From: Thermogemmatispora tikiterensis | GTDB lineage: Bacteria > Chloroflexota > Ktedonobacteria > Ktedonobacterales > Ktedonobacteraceae | DNA: 64,000 bases | Direction of reading: 5' to 3' | Assembly: GCF_003268475.1 (NCBI RefSeq) | Contig: NZ_MCIF01000002.1 | Span: forward strand, 4,281,325-4,345,324 | In this document: positions 50,417 through 64,000 of the stretch, piece by piece | Position numbering within the stretch: position 1 is the stretch's first letter | Layout: each line of letters starts with the position of its first letter | Position numbers and translations under genes: made by a program | The notes under the pieces: generated by a model | Databases searched by the model: none | Told to the model about the DNA's origin: nothing | Seen by the model: the letters and a program-made list of their open reading frames with translations, nothing else

Positions 50417-53400
50417 ATGACAGTGAGCAGCAAGGCCGTTGCGCTCCCGGAGCGTGTTTCTTTCGCGCGTATTCCGGATATACGGCCAATGCCGGGCCTG
50501 ATCCAGATCCAGCTCGACTCCTTTGAGTGGTTCAAGCGAGAGGGCCTGCGCGAGGTTTTTGAAGAGATCTCTCCTATTGAAGATTTCACTGGCAAAAATC
50601 TCAGTCTGGAGTTTATTGTCCCGCCCGAGCCGTTCGGCAAGCCCAAATACAGCGAGGATGAGTGTCGCGACCGCGATGCCACCTATGCCGCCCCGCTGAC
50701 GGTCAAGGCTCGCCTCATCAATAAGGAGACGGGCGAGGTTATCGAGAAAGATATCTTCATGGGGGACTTCCCCCTGATGACCAAGCAGGGCACCTTTATC
50801 ATCAACGGCGTCGAGCGCGTCGTGGTCAGCCAGCTTGTGCGCTCGCCGGGGGTCTACTTTACCGCCGAAGAGGATGCCAGCACCGGGCGCAGGCTCTTCG
50901 CCGCCAAGTTGATCCCGAACCGCGGTGCCTGGCTGGAGTTTGAAACAAGCAATAAGAATCTCCTCTCCGTCAAGATTGATCGCAAGCGCAAGCTGCCTGT
51001 CACTACCCTGCTGCGCGCTGTCGCCAGCATTGCCCGCGAGCAGTGGCATACCGAGGACGTCGATCTGACGACGGATCAGGGCATGATTCAGGCCTTCAGC
51101 GAGGCCGATGACGATCCCAACGTGCGCTACATCCAGACGACGCTGGATCGTGATCCGGTCAAGCGCGAGGAGGAGGCCCTGCTCGAACTCTACAAGAAGC
51201 TGCGCCCTGGCGATCCCGCCACCCTTGATAACGCGCGCTCGCTGGTGCGTAACCTCTTCTTCAACCCACGGCGCTATGACCTGGGCAATGTGGGCCGCTA
51301 CAAGCTCAACCGCAAGCTGGAGCTGGCGGTGCCGCAGCATATCCGCGTCTTGACGCTGGACGATCTGGTCCATATTATCCGCCGTCTGATCCGCCTGAAC
51401 AACGGTCACGGGCGCAAGGATGACATCGACCATCTGGGCAACCGTCGCGTGCGCTGCGTGGGCGAGCTGATTCAGTCGCAGTTCCGCGTTGGCCTGCTGC
51501 GCATGGAGCGCGTGGTCAAGGAGCGCATGAGCATCCAGGAGCCGGGCCAGGCCACGCCCAATGCCCTGATCAACATTCGCCCGGTGGTGGCGGCCATGCG
51601 CGAGTTCTTCAGTGGCAGCCAGCTCTCGCAGTTTATGGAGCAGACCAATGCTCTGGCGGAGATTGGCCACAAGCGCCGCCTCTCGGCCCTCGGCCCTGGC
51701 GGTCTCTCGCGCGAGCGCGCCGGTCTGGATGTGCGCGACGTCCATCGCTCTCACTACGGGCGTATCTGTCCCATCGAGACGCCGGAAGGTCCCAATATCG
51801 GTCTGATTGGCTACCTGGCCACGTACGGACAAGTCAATCCCTACGGCTTCATCGAAACCCCCTATCGCAAAGTCTACCGTCGCCTGCGGGCCAATGATCC
51901 GCGCCTGATCGGGCGTGAGTTTCGCGGCGTAGTCGGGCACGAGCGGGAGGATGTTCTCGACGAGAACGGCCAGGTGCTGGTCAAGGCGCACGAGCGCGTG
52001 CGCGTCGATGAAGACCTCTTCTTGAAACTGTCAAAGCTGCTCGGCGACGCCTGGGTGCATGTCCGCGCCTTTGTCACCGATGAGGTACAGTATCTGACCG
52101 CCGACGACGAGGAGAATTACAAGATCGCCCAGGTGAACGCGCCGCTGTTGGAGAACGGTGAGTTCGCCGAAGAGCGCACGCTGGCTCGCTACCAGGGCGA
52201 ATTTATCATGGACAGCACGGACAACATGGACTTCATGGACGTCTCGCCGCGTCAGGCGGTGAGCGTCGCAACCGCGCTGATCCCCTTCCTGGAGCACGAC
52301 GACGTCAACCGCGCGCTGATGGGCGCCAACATGCAGCGTCAGGCGGTACCTTTGCTGCGACCGCAGGCGCCAGTCTGTGGTACCGGCATCGAGCGTCAGG
52401 TGGCCATTGACTCCGGTCAGGTAATCGTCAGTGAGGTCGATGGCGAGGTCGTCAAATCGACGGCGCGCGTCATCGAGATCATGGACAACCAGGGCGAAAT
52501 CCATACCTATCGCCTGCGCAAGTTCATGCGCTCCAACGCCGGCACCTGCATCAACCAGCGGCCTATCGTGCGCAAGCGTGACCGCGTGCGCGCCGGGCAG
52601 GTCATCGCAGACAGCTCCTCGACCCAGGATGGCGAGCTGGCCCTCGGGCAGAATATTCTGGTGGCCTTCATGAGCTGGGAGGGTGGCAACTTCGAGGACG
52701 CCATTCTGATCAGCGAGCGCATTGTGCGTGAGGACCTCTTCACCTCGATCCATATCGAGAAGTACGAGGTGGATGCGCGCGATACCAAGCTCGGTCCTGA
52801 AGAAATTACCCGTGATATCCCGAACGTTGGTGAGGAGGGCCTGCGCAACCTCGACGAGCGCGGCATCATCTACGTCGGCGCCGAAGTCGGGCCGCAGGAT
52901 ATCCTGGTGGGCAAGATCACACCCAAGGGCGAGACCGAGCTGACCGCCGAGGAGAAGCTACTGCGCGCCATCTTCGGTGAGAAGGCGCGCGAGGTCAAGG
53001 ATACCTCGCTGCGCGTCCCGCATGGCGAGCGCGGCAAGGTGGTCGAGGTCAAGGTCTTCTCGCGCGAGAACGGCGACGAGCTGCCGCCCGGGGTCAATCA
53101 GCTGGTGCGTGTCAGCATTGCCCAGAAGCGCAAAATCGGGGCCGGTGACAAGATGGCTGGGCGCCACGGCAACAAGGGCGTCATCTCACGTGTCCTGCCC
53201 ATCGAAGACATGCCATTCCTGCCTGATGGTACACCGGTCGACATTATCCTCAACCCGTTGGGCGTGCCGCACCGTATGAACCTGGGGCAGATCCTGGAGA
53301 CGCATCTGGGCTGGGCCGCCACGGCGCTGGGCATCAAGATCGCAACCCCTGTCTTCGATGGTGCCACCGAGGCCGACGTCACCGAGCTGCTGCGTCGTGC

Positions 53401-53914
53401 TAATCTGCCGGAGAGTGGCAAGATCCAGCTCTTCGATGGACGCACCGGCGAGCCGTTCGACCAGCCGATCACCGTGGGCTACACCTACATGCTCAAGCTG
53501 GCCCACCTGGTCGAAGACAAGGTCCATGCCCGCTCGACCGGCCCCTACAGCCTGATCACGCAGCAGCCGCTGGGTGGTAAAGCCCAGTTTGGTGGCCAGC
53601 GCTTCGGCGAAATGGAGGTCTGGGCGCTCGAAGCCTACGGCGCGGCCTATATCCTGCAGGAGATCCTCACCGTCAAGTCTGATGACGTGGTGGGCCGCGT
53701 CAAGACCTACGAGGCCATCGTCAAAGGCGAAAACATTATCGAGCCGGGCGTGCCGGAGTCCTTCAAGGTCCTGGTCAAAGAACTGCAGAGCCTGGGGATC
53801 AACGTAGAGGTTCTCAACGAGGACGATCAGAAGATCCAGTTCGTTGAGGACAGCTCGAATGACGTCATGCCCGAGCTAGGCATCAATCTGTCCGGTTTCG
53901 AGGGAGATCAGTAA
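50417..53914 (+). CDS. rpoB: RNA polymerase beta subunit
   Basis: An 1165-residue beta subunit, of compact bacterial length. Conserved pieces in order: [24 protein letters not shown]; the rifampicin region with [37 protein letters not shown]; the [23 protein letters not shown] motif; [15 protein letters not shown]; and [30 protein letters not shown] near the end. GAGAGGAG lies upstream of ATG 50417. It is preceded by a leader with promoter and terminator and followed by an unusually long gap before rpoC. Confidence 0.97.
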   Translation: MTVSSKAVALPERVSFARIPDIRPMPGLIQIQLDSFEWFKREGLREVFEEISPIEDFTGKNLSLEFIVPPEPFGKPKYSEDECRDRDATYAAPLTVKARLINKETGEVIEKDIFMGDFPLMTKQGTFIINGVERVVVSQLVRSPGVYFTAEEDASTGRRLFAAKLIPNRGAWLEFETSNKNLLSVKIDRKRKLPVTTLLRAVASIAREQWHTEDVDLTTDQGMIQAFSEADDDPNVRYIQTTLDRDPVKREEEALLELYKKLRPGDPATLDNARSLVRNLFFNPRRYDLGNVGRYKLNRKLELAVPQHIRVLTLDDLVHIIRRLIRLNNGHGRKDDIDHLGNRRVRCVGELIQSQFRVGLLRMERVVKERMSIQEPGQATPNALINIRPVVAAMREFFSGSQLSQFMEQTNALAEIGHKRRLSALGPGGLSRERAGLDVRDVHRSHYGRICPIETPEGPNIGLIGYLATYGQVNPYGFIETPYRKVYRRLRANDPRLIGREFRGVVGHEREDVLDENGQVLVKAHERVRVDEDLFLKLSKLLGDAWVHVRAFVTDEVQYLTADDEENYKIAQVNAPLLENGEFAEERTLARYQGEFIMDSTDNMDFMDVSPRQAVSVATALIPFLEHDDVNRALMGANMQRQAVPLLRPQAPVCGTGIERQVAIDSGQVIVSEVDGEVVKSTARVIEIMDNQGEIHTYRLRKFMRSNAGTCINQRPIVRKRDRVRAGQVIADSSSTQDGELALGQNILVAFMSWEGGNFEDAILISERIVREDLFTSIHIEKYEVDARDTKLGPEEITRDIPNVGEEGLRNLDERGIIYVGAEVGPQDILVGKITPKGETELTAEEKLLRAIFGEKAREVKDTSLRVPHGERGKVVEVKVFSRENGDELPPGVNQLVRVSIAQKRKIGAGDKMAGRHGNKGVISRVLPIEDMPFLPDGTPVDIILNPLGVPHRMNLGQILETHLGWAATALGIKIATPVFDGATEADVTELLRRANLPESGKIQLFDGRTGEPFDQPITVGYTYMLKLAHLVEDKVHARSTGPYSLITQQPLGGKAQFGGQRFGEMEVWALEAYGAAYILQEILTVKSDDVVGRVKTYEAIVKGENIIEPGVPESFKVLVKELQSLGINVEVLNEDDQKIQFVEDSSNDVMPELGINLSGFEGDQ

Positions 53915-54310
53915 GGGAACCGGCGGAGGCGTCCCGCGCCATCAGCCTGCGATCGGATCGGTCGCTGTTCCCTCCCCGGCTCCCCTACCGTCTTGGGTTG
54001 TGCCGTCGCCCGTCGTCCGCCTGCTCTCTGGTCGGCAAGCCTGCCGTGCTGATCGTCGTTCATGGCTGGCTTGCCGGCTGCCTGCCGTCCTGCCTGTCAT
54101 CAGCGCCCACGTCCAGGCCAGAGAGCAGCAGGCCGGATGCGCTGGAATGAGCTGAGCTGAGCTGAAGTGAGCTGGGGAGAGCGCCCAGCGCAGCCGAGAG
54201 CGGAGCAGCCCACAGTAAGGCAAGGCCGGCACTGGAGTGGTAGAAGAAGAGAAAACAAGAGAGCGTCGAGGAGATGGCCGGGGCCTTTCCCTTTCCCATC
54301 AGGAGGCAGC
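53915..54310. other. rpoB-rpoC spacer (396 bp)
   Basis: rpoB and rpoC normally lie close together. This gap holds a short repeat of GAGCT units (about 54149-54174) but no clear promoter, terminator or gene. Confidence 0.5.
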
Positions 54311-58657
<4,347 letters not shown>

Positions 58658-58685
58658 TACCATATACAACCGCGCATAGATTGAG

Positions 58686-58714
58686 AAGGGGCGCGCTGGT
58701 GCGCGCCCCTTTAG
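58686..58714 (+). terminator. Hairpin between rpoC and rpsL
   Basis: AAGGGGCGCGC (58686-58696) pairs perfectly with GCGCGCCCCTT (58701-58711) around TGGT, followed only by TTA. It lies 28 bp after rpoC and 28 bp before rpsL. It may be a weak terminator or an RNA stability or processing element separating the rpo and rps parts. Confidence 0.7.
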
Positions 58715-58739
58715 AGGACAGTTAGGGGAGGATTGCTCG

Positions 58740-59198
58740 TTGCCAACGATCAATCAGCTGGTCCGAAAGGGCCGTTCCAAGAAGGTCAGACGCTCGAAGG
58801 CTCCGGCGCTGTTGTATTCCTACAACGCGCTGAAGAATCGTGTCATGCGCATGCAGGGCGCGCCGCAGAAGCGCGGCGTGTGCACGCAGATCCGTACGAT
58901 GACCCCTAAAAAGCCGAACTCGGCCATGCGCAAGATCGCGCGCGTGCGCTTGAGTAACTTGATGGAGGTCACGGCCTATATCCCTGGCGAGGGCCATAAC
59001 CTCCAGGAGCACTCGGTGGTGTTGATCCGCGGTGGGCGCGTTAAGGATCTGCCCAGTGTGCGCTACCATATCATCCGCGGTACGCTCGATAGCGATGGGG
59101 TCGCTAAGCGTCGTCGCGGTCGCTCAAAGTACGGAGCCAAACGGCCCAAGCCTGGGCAGGCGGCGGCCACTCCAGCCGCCAGGGGTGGTAAGAAGTAG
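58740..59198 (+). CDS. rpsL: 30S ribosomal protein S12
   Basis: A 152-residue S12. [85 protein letters not shown] and [10 protein letters not shown] follow the family closely; the lysines linked to streptomycin response (TPKKPNS and GGRVKDLP) are present. It is longer than most by a basic Ala/Gly/Lys tail. The start is TTG at 58740, with GGGGAGGA upstream, since no ATG or GTG gives the conserved N-terminus. A 1.6-kb gap separates it from rpsG. Confidence 0.96.
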   Translation: MPTINQLVRKGRSKKVRRSKAPALLYSYNALKNRVMRMQGAPQKRGVCTQIRTMTPKKPNSAMRKIARVRLSNLMEVTAYIPGEGHNLQEHSVVLIRGGRVKDLPSVRYHIIRGTLDSDGVAKRRRGRSKYGAKRPKPGQAAATPAARGGKK

Positions 59199-60800
59199 CG
59201 CGTGGGCGGCTGCTGAAGCGCAGAAGCATGCAAAAAGCATAGCCATCCGACCCGCCACATTCCCCGCTTCCCTGCCCGATACCGCCTGAGAGCGTTCAGG
59301 TAGGTCGGTTTACAGGTCGTGCATCACTTTCGATCACGCGCCCATCGGCGTTCTTCACGCTCGATGAGTGTCGGGTGTCCTCCACGTCTGTCCCTCTGCC
59401 AGGCAGGCAACAACTAAAGAGTGCGCTCGCTCTGGCGTGTCACGTGGAAAGAGACGCTCGTTTGTTTGCCTGTTCGCTTGCCCGTGCCGCGCGCTATCGT
59501 CGCCGCAGGGTAAGCGGGTCAGGGCTAAGCTAAGACGGCAGGCAGTGCCGTAGTCGCCATCGTCTGGCTGACTGGCTTGACTGACTGGCTGCCACCCCTG
59601 GCCTCATATCTCAAGCCAGCAAACAAACAAACAAACAAACAAACAGAACCAATCCTCGCTGCAGCCTGTGGTGAAGTGAAGGTTGTCAAGGAGAACTGCT
59701 AGCGCCTCACGCCGGGCGGGTCGGCAGATGGAGGCTGGGCCAGAGCGCTCAACAGCAAAAGCCTGCACAAGGACGCGCAAGCGCTCGAAGAGGCGGATCG
59801 CTCCAGAAGCCAGGCTGGAGCAGCGCGAGACAGCCTGTTACCTGACTGGCTGTTGTTCTGGCGAATGGGACCGGGCCGCGGAGGCTACCACGGTCACCGC
59901 CGGCTCAGCTACCCAGCCAGCAAGGTGACTGCGGGTCTGTCTGTCTCTGTGTCTGCTGGGAAGGATAAGGTGATAGGTACTCCCCCAGCAGGGCCGGGCT
60001 AGCCAGCCCGCCTTCCGCTCGCCTCTGGCCAGCTGAGGTAGCGAGCAAGGAAGAAAACGCTCACCGTATCAGCAAGAGCGCTGGCTGAGAAAAGCTAGTA
60101 AGCAAGCAAGCAAACAAACAAACAAGCAGAGAGGTCTGACGGACTGCCCGTAGTGGTTGGAGAGTAAGGGAGGAGAAAGGAAGAGCGGCCAGCGAGGAAG
60201 ACAGCGACGTTCGCGGCAGCAGATCCGCTGCTCTGCCCGAACATGTGGGAAGGGACCCGCGCCAGTCCGCTGATGAGAAGAGGCCTCCGCCGCTGGACCT
60301 GCGCCAGCGTTCACTCGATTACAGTATGGATTCAGTCAGAAGCGTGTGAGGCGGCCCGCGATTGGTGCGGCAACCATCGTTGGTGATGCTGTAGGCGTCC
60401 GTATCCGATTGTAGCTTCCGTTCTCATCGACGAGCAGCAGAAGCAGAAGCGCATTCCTCTAACGCGATGGGTGGGTGCCCTGCCCGCGGGGCGGCGGCCT
60501 CGGCAGACCCGCCAGCCGGGCGGCCTGGCGTTTGTCCTCCTGCCTGCCCGCTGAGCCTGGCGGGTGTGGTAGGGGAGAGCGTGGGGCCAGGACGACCAGA
60601 AGTGCAAGCGCAGGTGTCAGCTACAATCGAAGCGACGCCTTTTCTGGTGCTTTGCACAAGGCAGGTATCATACGTACGTAGCGTAGATGCTCGTCTGCGC
60701 GCGTAAGCGGACTGCGGCCACGCTTGTCGGCCCAGGCCGGCAGCAGGAGCGGCGGCGAGCATGTGTGTTGACCGCGAAGCGAAAGGGAGGAGAAGAGACC
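59199..60800. other. 1.6-kb spacer splitting rpsL from rpsG
   Basis: No gene is convincing in this stretch; ORFs on both strands are short and Arg/Ser/Ala-rich. It holds six tandem AAAC units (59621-59644), an AGCA/AACA run (60101-60128), a small hairpin (CGGGCT/AGCCCG, 59995-60010) and TGTCTG-type runs near 59935. A weak promoter for rpsG is TTGCAC-N17-TACGTA ending near 60681. No tRNA or known RNA was recognised. Confidence 0.5.
59621..59644 (+). repeat. AAAC tetranucleotide repeat
   Basis: Six tandem copies of AAAC in the rpsL-rpsG spacer. A related run of AGCA and AACA units lies at 60101-60128. Confidence 0.85.
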
Positions 60801-61334
60801 TTGCCAAGACGCAAACGTGTTAGCCGTCGGTCAGAGTCAGACAAGCATAGCAAGGAAACCAAGAAGTACGAGTATCGGCGTGGAGTGCGTCGGCTCGAAG
60901 TCGTGGACCCCAAGTACCAGAGCCGCAACGTCGCGAGCTTCATCGGCAAGCTGATGGTCGATGGCAAGAAGAGCCTGGCCGAGCGCATTCTCTATCAGGC
61001 TTTCGCCTTAATTGAGCAGCGGCAGAAGCGCCCGGCGCTGGAGGTCTTCGAGCAGGCCATCAGGAACGCCACGCCAACGGTCGAGGTCAAGCCCCGCCGT
61101 GTCGGTGGCTCGACCTACCAGGTGCCCGTCGATGTCCGCAAAGAGCGCGGCCTCTCCCTCGCCATGCGCTGGCTCATCCGCTCTGCTCGCGCTCGTACCG
61201 GCAAGAGCATGGTGGAGAAGCTGGCGAGCGAGATCATGGACGCTGCCTCCGGACAGGGTGCGACCATCAAGAAACGGGAGGAAACCCACAGGATGGCAGA
61301 GTCCAACAAGGCTTTCATCCATTATCGCTGGTAA
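60801..61334 (+). CDS. rpsG: 30S ribosomal protein S7
   Basis: A 177-residue S7. The conserved part runs from about residue 30: [94 protein letters not shown], ending [15 protein letters not shown] as in the family. The N-terminus is about 20 residues longer than usual and basic. The start is taken as TTG 60801 (TTG CCA, the same opening codons as rpsL) after GGGAGGAG; further upstream in-frame codons lack support. fusA follows after nine bases. Confidence 0.95.
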   Translation: MPRRKRVSRRSESDKHSKETKKYEYRRGVRRLEVVDPKYQSRNVASFIGKLMVDGKKSLAERILYQAFALIEQRQKRPALEVFEQAIRNATPTVEVKPRRVGGSTYQVPVDVRKERGLSLAMRWLIRSARARTGKSMVEKLASEIMDAASGQGATIKKREETHRMAESNKAFIHYRW

Positions 61335-61343
61335 TACTTAATC

Positions 61344-63419
61344 ATGTCTAGAGAATACTCACTCGAAAGAACGCGGAATATCGGTATCATCGCCCATATT
61401 GACGCGGGAAAAACGACGACGACCGAGCGCATCCTCTTCTACACTAAGAAGATTCACCGCATGGGTGAGGTGCACGAAGGGGCTGCGACGATGGACTGGA
61501 TGGTGCAGGAGCAGGAGCGTGGCATCACTATCACCGCCGCCGCTACTACCTGCTTCTGGCTCGACCATCGCATCAACATCATCGATACGCCCGGTCACGT
61601 CGACTTTACTGCCGAGGTCGAGCGCTCGCTGCGCGTCCTCGATGGGGGCATTGTCATCTTCGACGCCGTCGCCGGCGTCGAACCTCAGTCTGAGACCGTC
61701 TGGCGCCAGGCCAACAAGTACAATGTCCCGCGTATCTGCTTTGTCAACAAGATGGATCGCGTCGGAGCTGATTTCTGGCGCACCATCCAGATGATCCGTG
61801 ACCGTCTGGGGGCCAATCCTCTTCCGATCCAGCTGCCGATCGGTGCGGAGAGCGACTTTAAGGGCTTCATCGATCTTATCGAGCAGCATGCTGTCATTTT
61901 CCTCGACGAGCTGGGCACGCGGCCCGAGCCAACGCCCATCCCTGCTGAACTGGAGGAAGAGGCCAAGCGTCATCGCGACGCACTCATTGAGCGCGTCGCC
62001 GAGACCGACGAGGAGTTGACCCTGAAATACCTTGAGGGCGAGGAAATTACCAAGGACGAGATCCGCGCCGCCCTCCGCAAAGCAACAATTGCCGGCACTC
62101 TGGTGCCGGTACTTTGTGGCTCTTCCCTGCGCAATAAGGGCGTACAGGCTTTGCTGGATGCGGTGGTTGCCTATCTTCCTTCCCCTCTCGATATCCCTCC
62201 TCCCGTCGGCATTGATCCCAATACTGGTGAGCAGGTCACGCTAACGGTTGCAGACGATGCCCCGTTCAGCGCCCTGGCCTTCAAAATTGTCTCCGACCCC
62301 TTCGTGGGTCGCCTGGCCTATCTGCGCGTCTATTCCGGCACCCTCACGAAAGGCTCTTCGGTCGAAAATACAACCAAAGGCAAAACAGAGCGCATCGGTC
62401 GCTTGCTGCGCATGCACGCTAACCATCGTGAGGATATCGACGAGATCCGCGCCGGCGATATTTGTGCCGCCGTCGGGCTGCGTAATACCTTCACCGGCGA
62501 CACCCTGTGTGATCCGCAGCACCCGGTGATCCTCGAATCGATCTCCTTCCCGGAGCCGGTGATCGAGATCGCCATCGAGCCAAAGACGCGCGGCGATCAG
62601 GACAAAATGACGATCGCCCTCAGCAAGCTTGCTGAGGAAGATCCCACTTTCCAGGTGCGCACCGACCCTGAAAGCGGCCAGACGATCATCCGCGGCATGG
62701 GTGAGTTGCATCTGGAGGTGATCGTCGACCGCCTCTTCCGCGAGTTCAAGGTCGAGGCCAATATCGGGCGCCCCCAGGTGGCCTATCGCGAGACCATTAC
62801 ACGCGAAGCGACTGCCCAGGGCCGCTATGTTCGCCAGACCGGTGGTCGAGGCCAGTACGGCGATGTCTGGATTCGCGTCGAACCCAATCCCGGCAAGGGC
62901 TTCGAGTTTATCAATGCCATTGTCGGCGGCGTCATCCCCAAGGAATATATCAAGCCGGTCGAGGTTGGTATCCGGGAGACGCTGGAGAACGGCATCATCG
63001 CTGGCTATCCGATGATCGATGTCAAGGTCACCCTCTTCGACGGCTCCTATCACGAGGTCGATTCGAGCGAGATGGCCTTTAAGACTGCCGGATCGCTGGC
63101 AATCAAAGAGGCGGCGCGCAAGGCCGGCCCCATCTTGCTGGAGCCGGTGATGCTGGTCGAGGTAACCACGTCCGAGGAGTTCTACGGCGACATCATTGGT
63201 GATCTCAACCGTCGCCGTGGCGTGATCCTGGGCATGGAGAGCCGTGGCACCGTCTATGTGGTGCGGGCCCATGTCCCTCTGGCCGAAATGTTCGGCTATG
63301 TCAATGATCTCCGCTCCTTGACCAGTGGACGCGCCAGCTATTCGATGCAGTTTGACCACTACGAACCAGTGCCGCGCAATATCGCGGACGAAATTATCGC
63401 TAAGGCGGCTGCCAGCTAG
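61344..63419 (+). CDS. fusA: Translation elongation factor G
   Basis: A 691-residue EF-G, the GTPase that moves tRNAs and mRNA after peptide bond formation. G1 is [13 protein letters not shown], switch regions include [15 protein letters not shown]3 is DTPGHVDFT and G4 NKMD. Domain II ([13 protein letters not shown]), domain IV ([28 protein letters not shown]) and domain V follow. The length is that of canonical EF-G. Only nine bases separate it from rpsG and no ribosome site is evident, so translation may depend on coupling. A tuf gene is expected downstream but is not in the window. Confidence 0.97.
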   Translation: MSREYSLERTRNIGIIAHIDAGKTTTTERILFYTKKIHRMGEVHEGAATMDWMVQEQERGITITAAATTCFWLDHRINIIDTPGHVDFTAEVERSLRVLDGGIVIFDAVAGVEPQSETVWRQANKYNVPRICFVNKMDRVGADFWRTIQMIRDRLGANPLPIQLPIGAESDFKGFIDLIEQHAVIFLDELGTRPEPTPIPAELEEEAKRHRDALIERVAETDEELTLKYLEGEEITKDEIRAALRKATIAGTLVPVLCGSSLRNKGVQALLDAVVAYLPSPLDIPPPVGIDPNTGEQVTLTVADDAPFSALAFKIVSDPFVGRLAYLRVYSGTLTKGSSVENTTKGKTERIGRLLRMHANHREDIDEIRAGDICAAVGLRNTFTGDTLCDPQHPVILESISFPEPVIEIAIEPKTRGDQDKMTIALSKLAEEDPTFQVRTDPESGQTIIRGMGELHLEVIVDRLFREFKVEANIGRPQVAYRETITREATAQGRYVRQTGGRGQYGDVWIRVEPNPGKGFEFINAIVGGVIPKEYIKPVEVGIRETLENGIIAGYPMIDVKVTLFDGSYHEVDSSEMAFKTAGSLAIKEAARKAGPILLEPVMLVEVTTSEEFYGDIIGDLNRRRGVILGMESRGTVYVVRAHVPLAEMFGYVNDLRSLTSGRASYSMQFDHYEPVPRNIADEIIAKAAAS

Positions 63420-64000
63420 AAAGATCGCCTGTTGCGGCTGGCAGCGCCTCCTTTCCCGCTGTGGGATGGGCGTGCCTGGAGGTCCGGTGCCCTGCCCTCT
63501 CCCCTGCACAGCTAGTCGGGGAGAAGAAGAAACCGCGTCTGCGCCGCACCTCTCACTCACGCCGGTGGCTGGGCGGGCGGGATCGCTCCGCTCCACAAGA
63601 GCAGAGCTGTGCCGGTCCAGCTCTCAATCACCAGCCCTGGAGCCGATGCCAGGGGACGGCCTCCCAGGGCACCGTTCTGAGCGAGCGCTGTGCTCAGGCA
63701 GCAAATGGGGTTTGCAGAACCGCACCCACCCATCTGCTGCAAGGCTGGCCCAGCTCTCGCCCGGTCCCTCCTCGGGCAAGGAACGGACCGCTAACTCTAT
63801 CTCTGGTCGCGTCGTGCGGCGCTCGCTTCCCGAAAGCGCCCGCACCGCACGCAGCTTGACTCGCACCAGGCGAGTGCGTGCTGCTCTACCCTATCTTGGC
63901 TGGTAATCGTGAGACAAGGCCGTTGCAAGGTGCACCCCCTGGGCACATTATCGTATGTCTGTTGCACTGAGCATGTGAGCACTAAGAAGTGAGGATGAAC
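63420..64000. other. Spacer after fusA to the window end (581 bp)
   Basis: No gene is supported; overlapping ORFs on both strands are shadow-like. TTGCAA near 63932 with CATTAT about 17 bp later is a weak promoter candidate for a gene beyond the window. No terminator hairpin was seen after fusA. Confidence 0.4.

Noticed and set aside
50411..51991. Long minus-strand ORF (526 codons) opposite rpoB
   Set aside because: It is antisense to strongly conserved rpoB sequence and arises from GC-rich codon bias; its residues show no domain.
59683..59928. Basic 81-codon ORF in the rpsL-rpsG spacer
   Set aside because: Composition typical of random GC-rich DNA, with no resemblance to a ribosomal protein.
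63461..63906. ORFs after fusA
   Set aside because: Two overlapping plus-strand frames with Arg/Ser/Pro-rich composition; one begins inside fusA. Neither resembles tuf or any ribosomal protein.

Overview
The window looks like chromosomal DNA of a GC-rich, probably thermophilic Chloroflexota bacterium of class Ktedonobacteria (Thermogemmatispora-like). This is an inference from GC-rich codon use, the mix of Gram-positive-type and actinobacterial-type genes (GlpP, F420-type flavoproteins, LppX-like lipoproteins), the Rad50-NurA pair and the long spacers between genes. No phage, insertion sequence or CRISPR array was seen. Only one tRNA gene (Asn) was found, and no rRNA.

Layout. 1-2.8 kb: end of an unknown gene, a DUF302 protein, a GntR/UTRA regulator, tRNA-Asn with its own promoter and terminator, and a small membrane protein pair. 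3.2-9.3 kb: cydD-cydC-cydA-cydB (cytochrome bd oxidase and its assembly exporter). 9.5-19.2 kb: a glycerol/dihydroxyacetone region with a sigma-54-type activator, a near-perfect -24/-12 promoter and upstream inverted repeats, then dhaK, dhaL, dhaM and HPr, then two divergent glpP-type antiterminator genes and glpD. One glpP has a strong promoter and a leader terminator. 19.7-22.8 kb: menA, menG and a PhoR-type histidine kinase. 22.8-24.3 kb: two F420/flavin-type oxidoreductases on the minus strand, one with a 27-bp palindrome over its -10 box. 24.6-26.2 kb: a GlcG/HbpS-like protein coupled to a membrane protein. 26.3-28.0 kb: DAHP synthase behind what looks like a complete attenuator whose leader peptide carries Phe/Tyr and Trp runs. 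28.3-34.3 kb: an ANTAR regulator, a RicT-like PSP1 protein, an SPFH protein and two paralogous lipoproteins. 34.7-44.2 kb: Rad50-like ATPase with NurA, CpXC, MogA/MoaB, a seven-blade WD40 protein, an unknown small protein, a methyltransferase and an M29 aminopeptidase. 44.6-49.7 kb: ResB-like protein, Rrf2 regulator, a single-domain response regulator, cysteine synthase and a membrane protein. 49.7-63.4 kb: rpoB, rpoC, rpsL, rpsG and fusA, spaced far more loosely than usual.

How the parts fit. Cytochrome bd, MenA/MenG, GlpD and a ResB-like protein describe a menaquinone-based respiratory chain that can be fed by glycerol 3-phosphate. The dha genes phosphorylate dihydroxyacetone from PEP through HPr and DhaM; enzyme I is not in the window. 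The most striking features are regulatory: the aromatic amino acid attenuator before DAHP synthase, the sigma-54 control unit before dhaK, the antiterminator-type leader before a glpP gene, and a promoter - small ORF - terminator unit ahead of rpoB. All coordinates and motifs were read by eye; no homology search or folding program was run.
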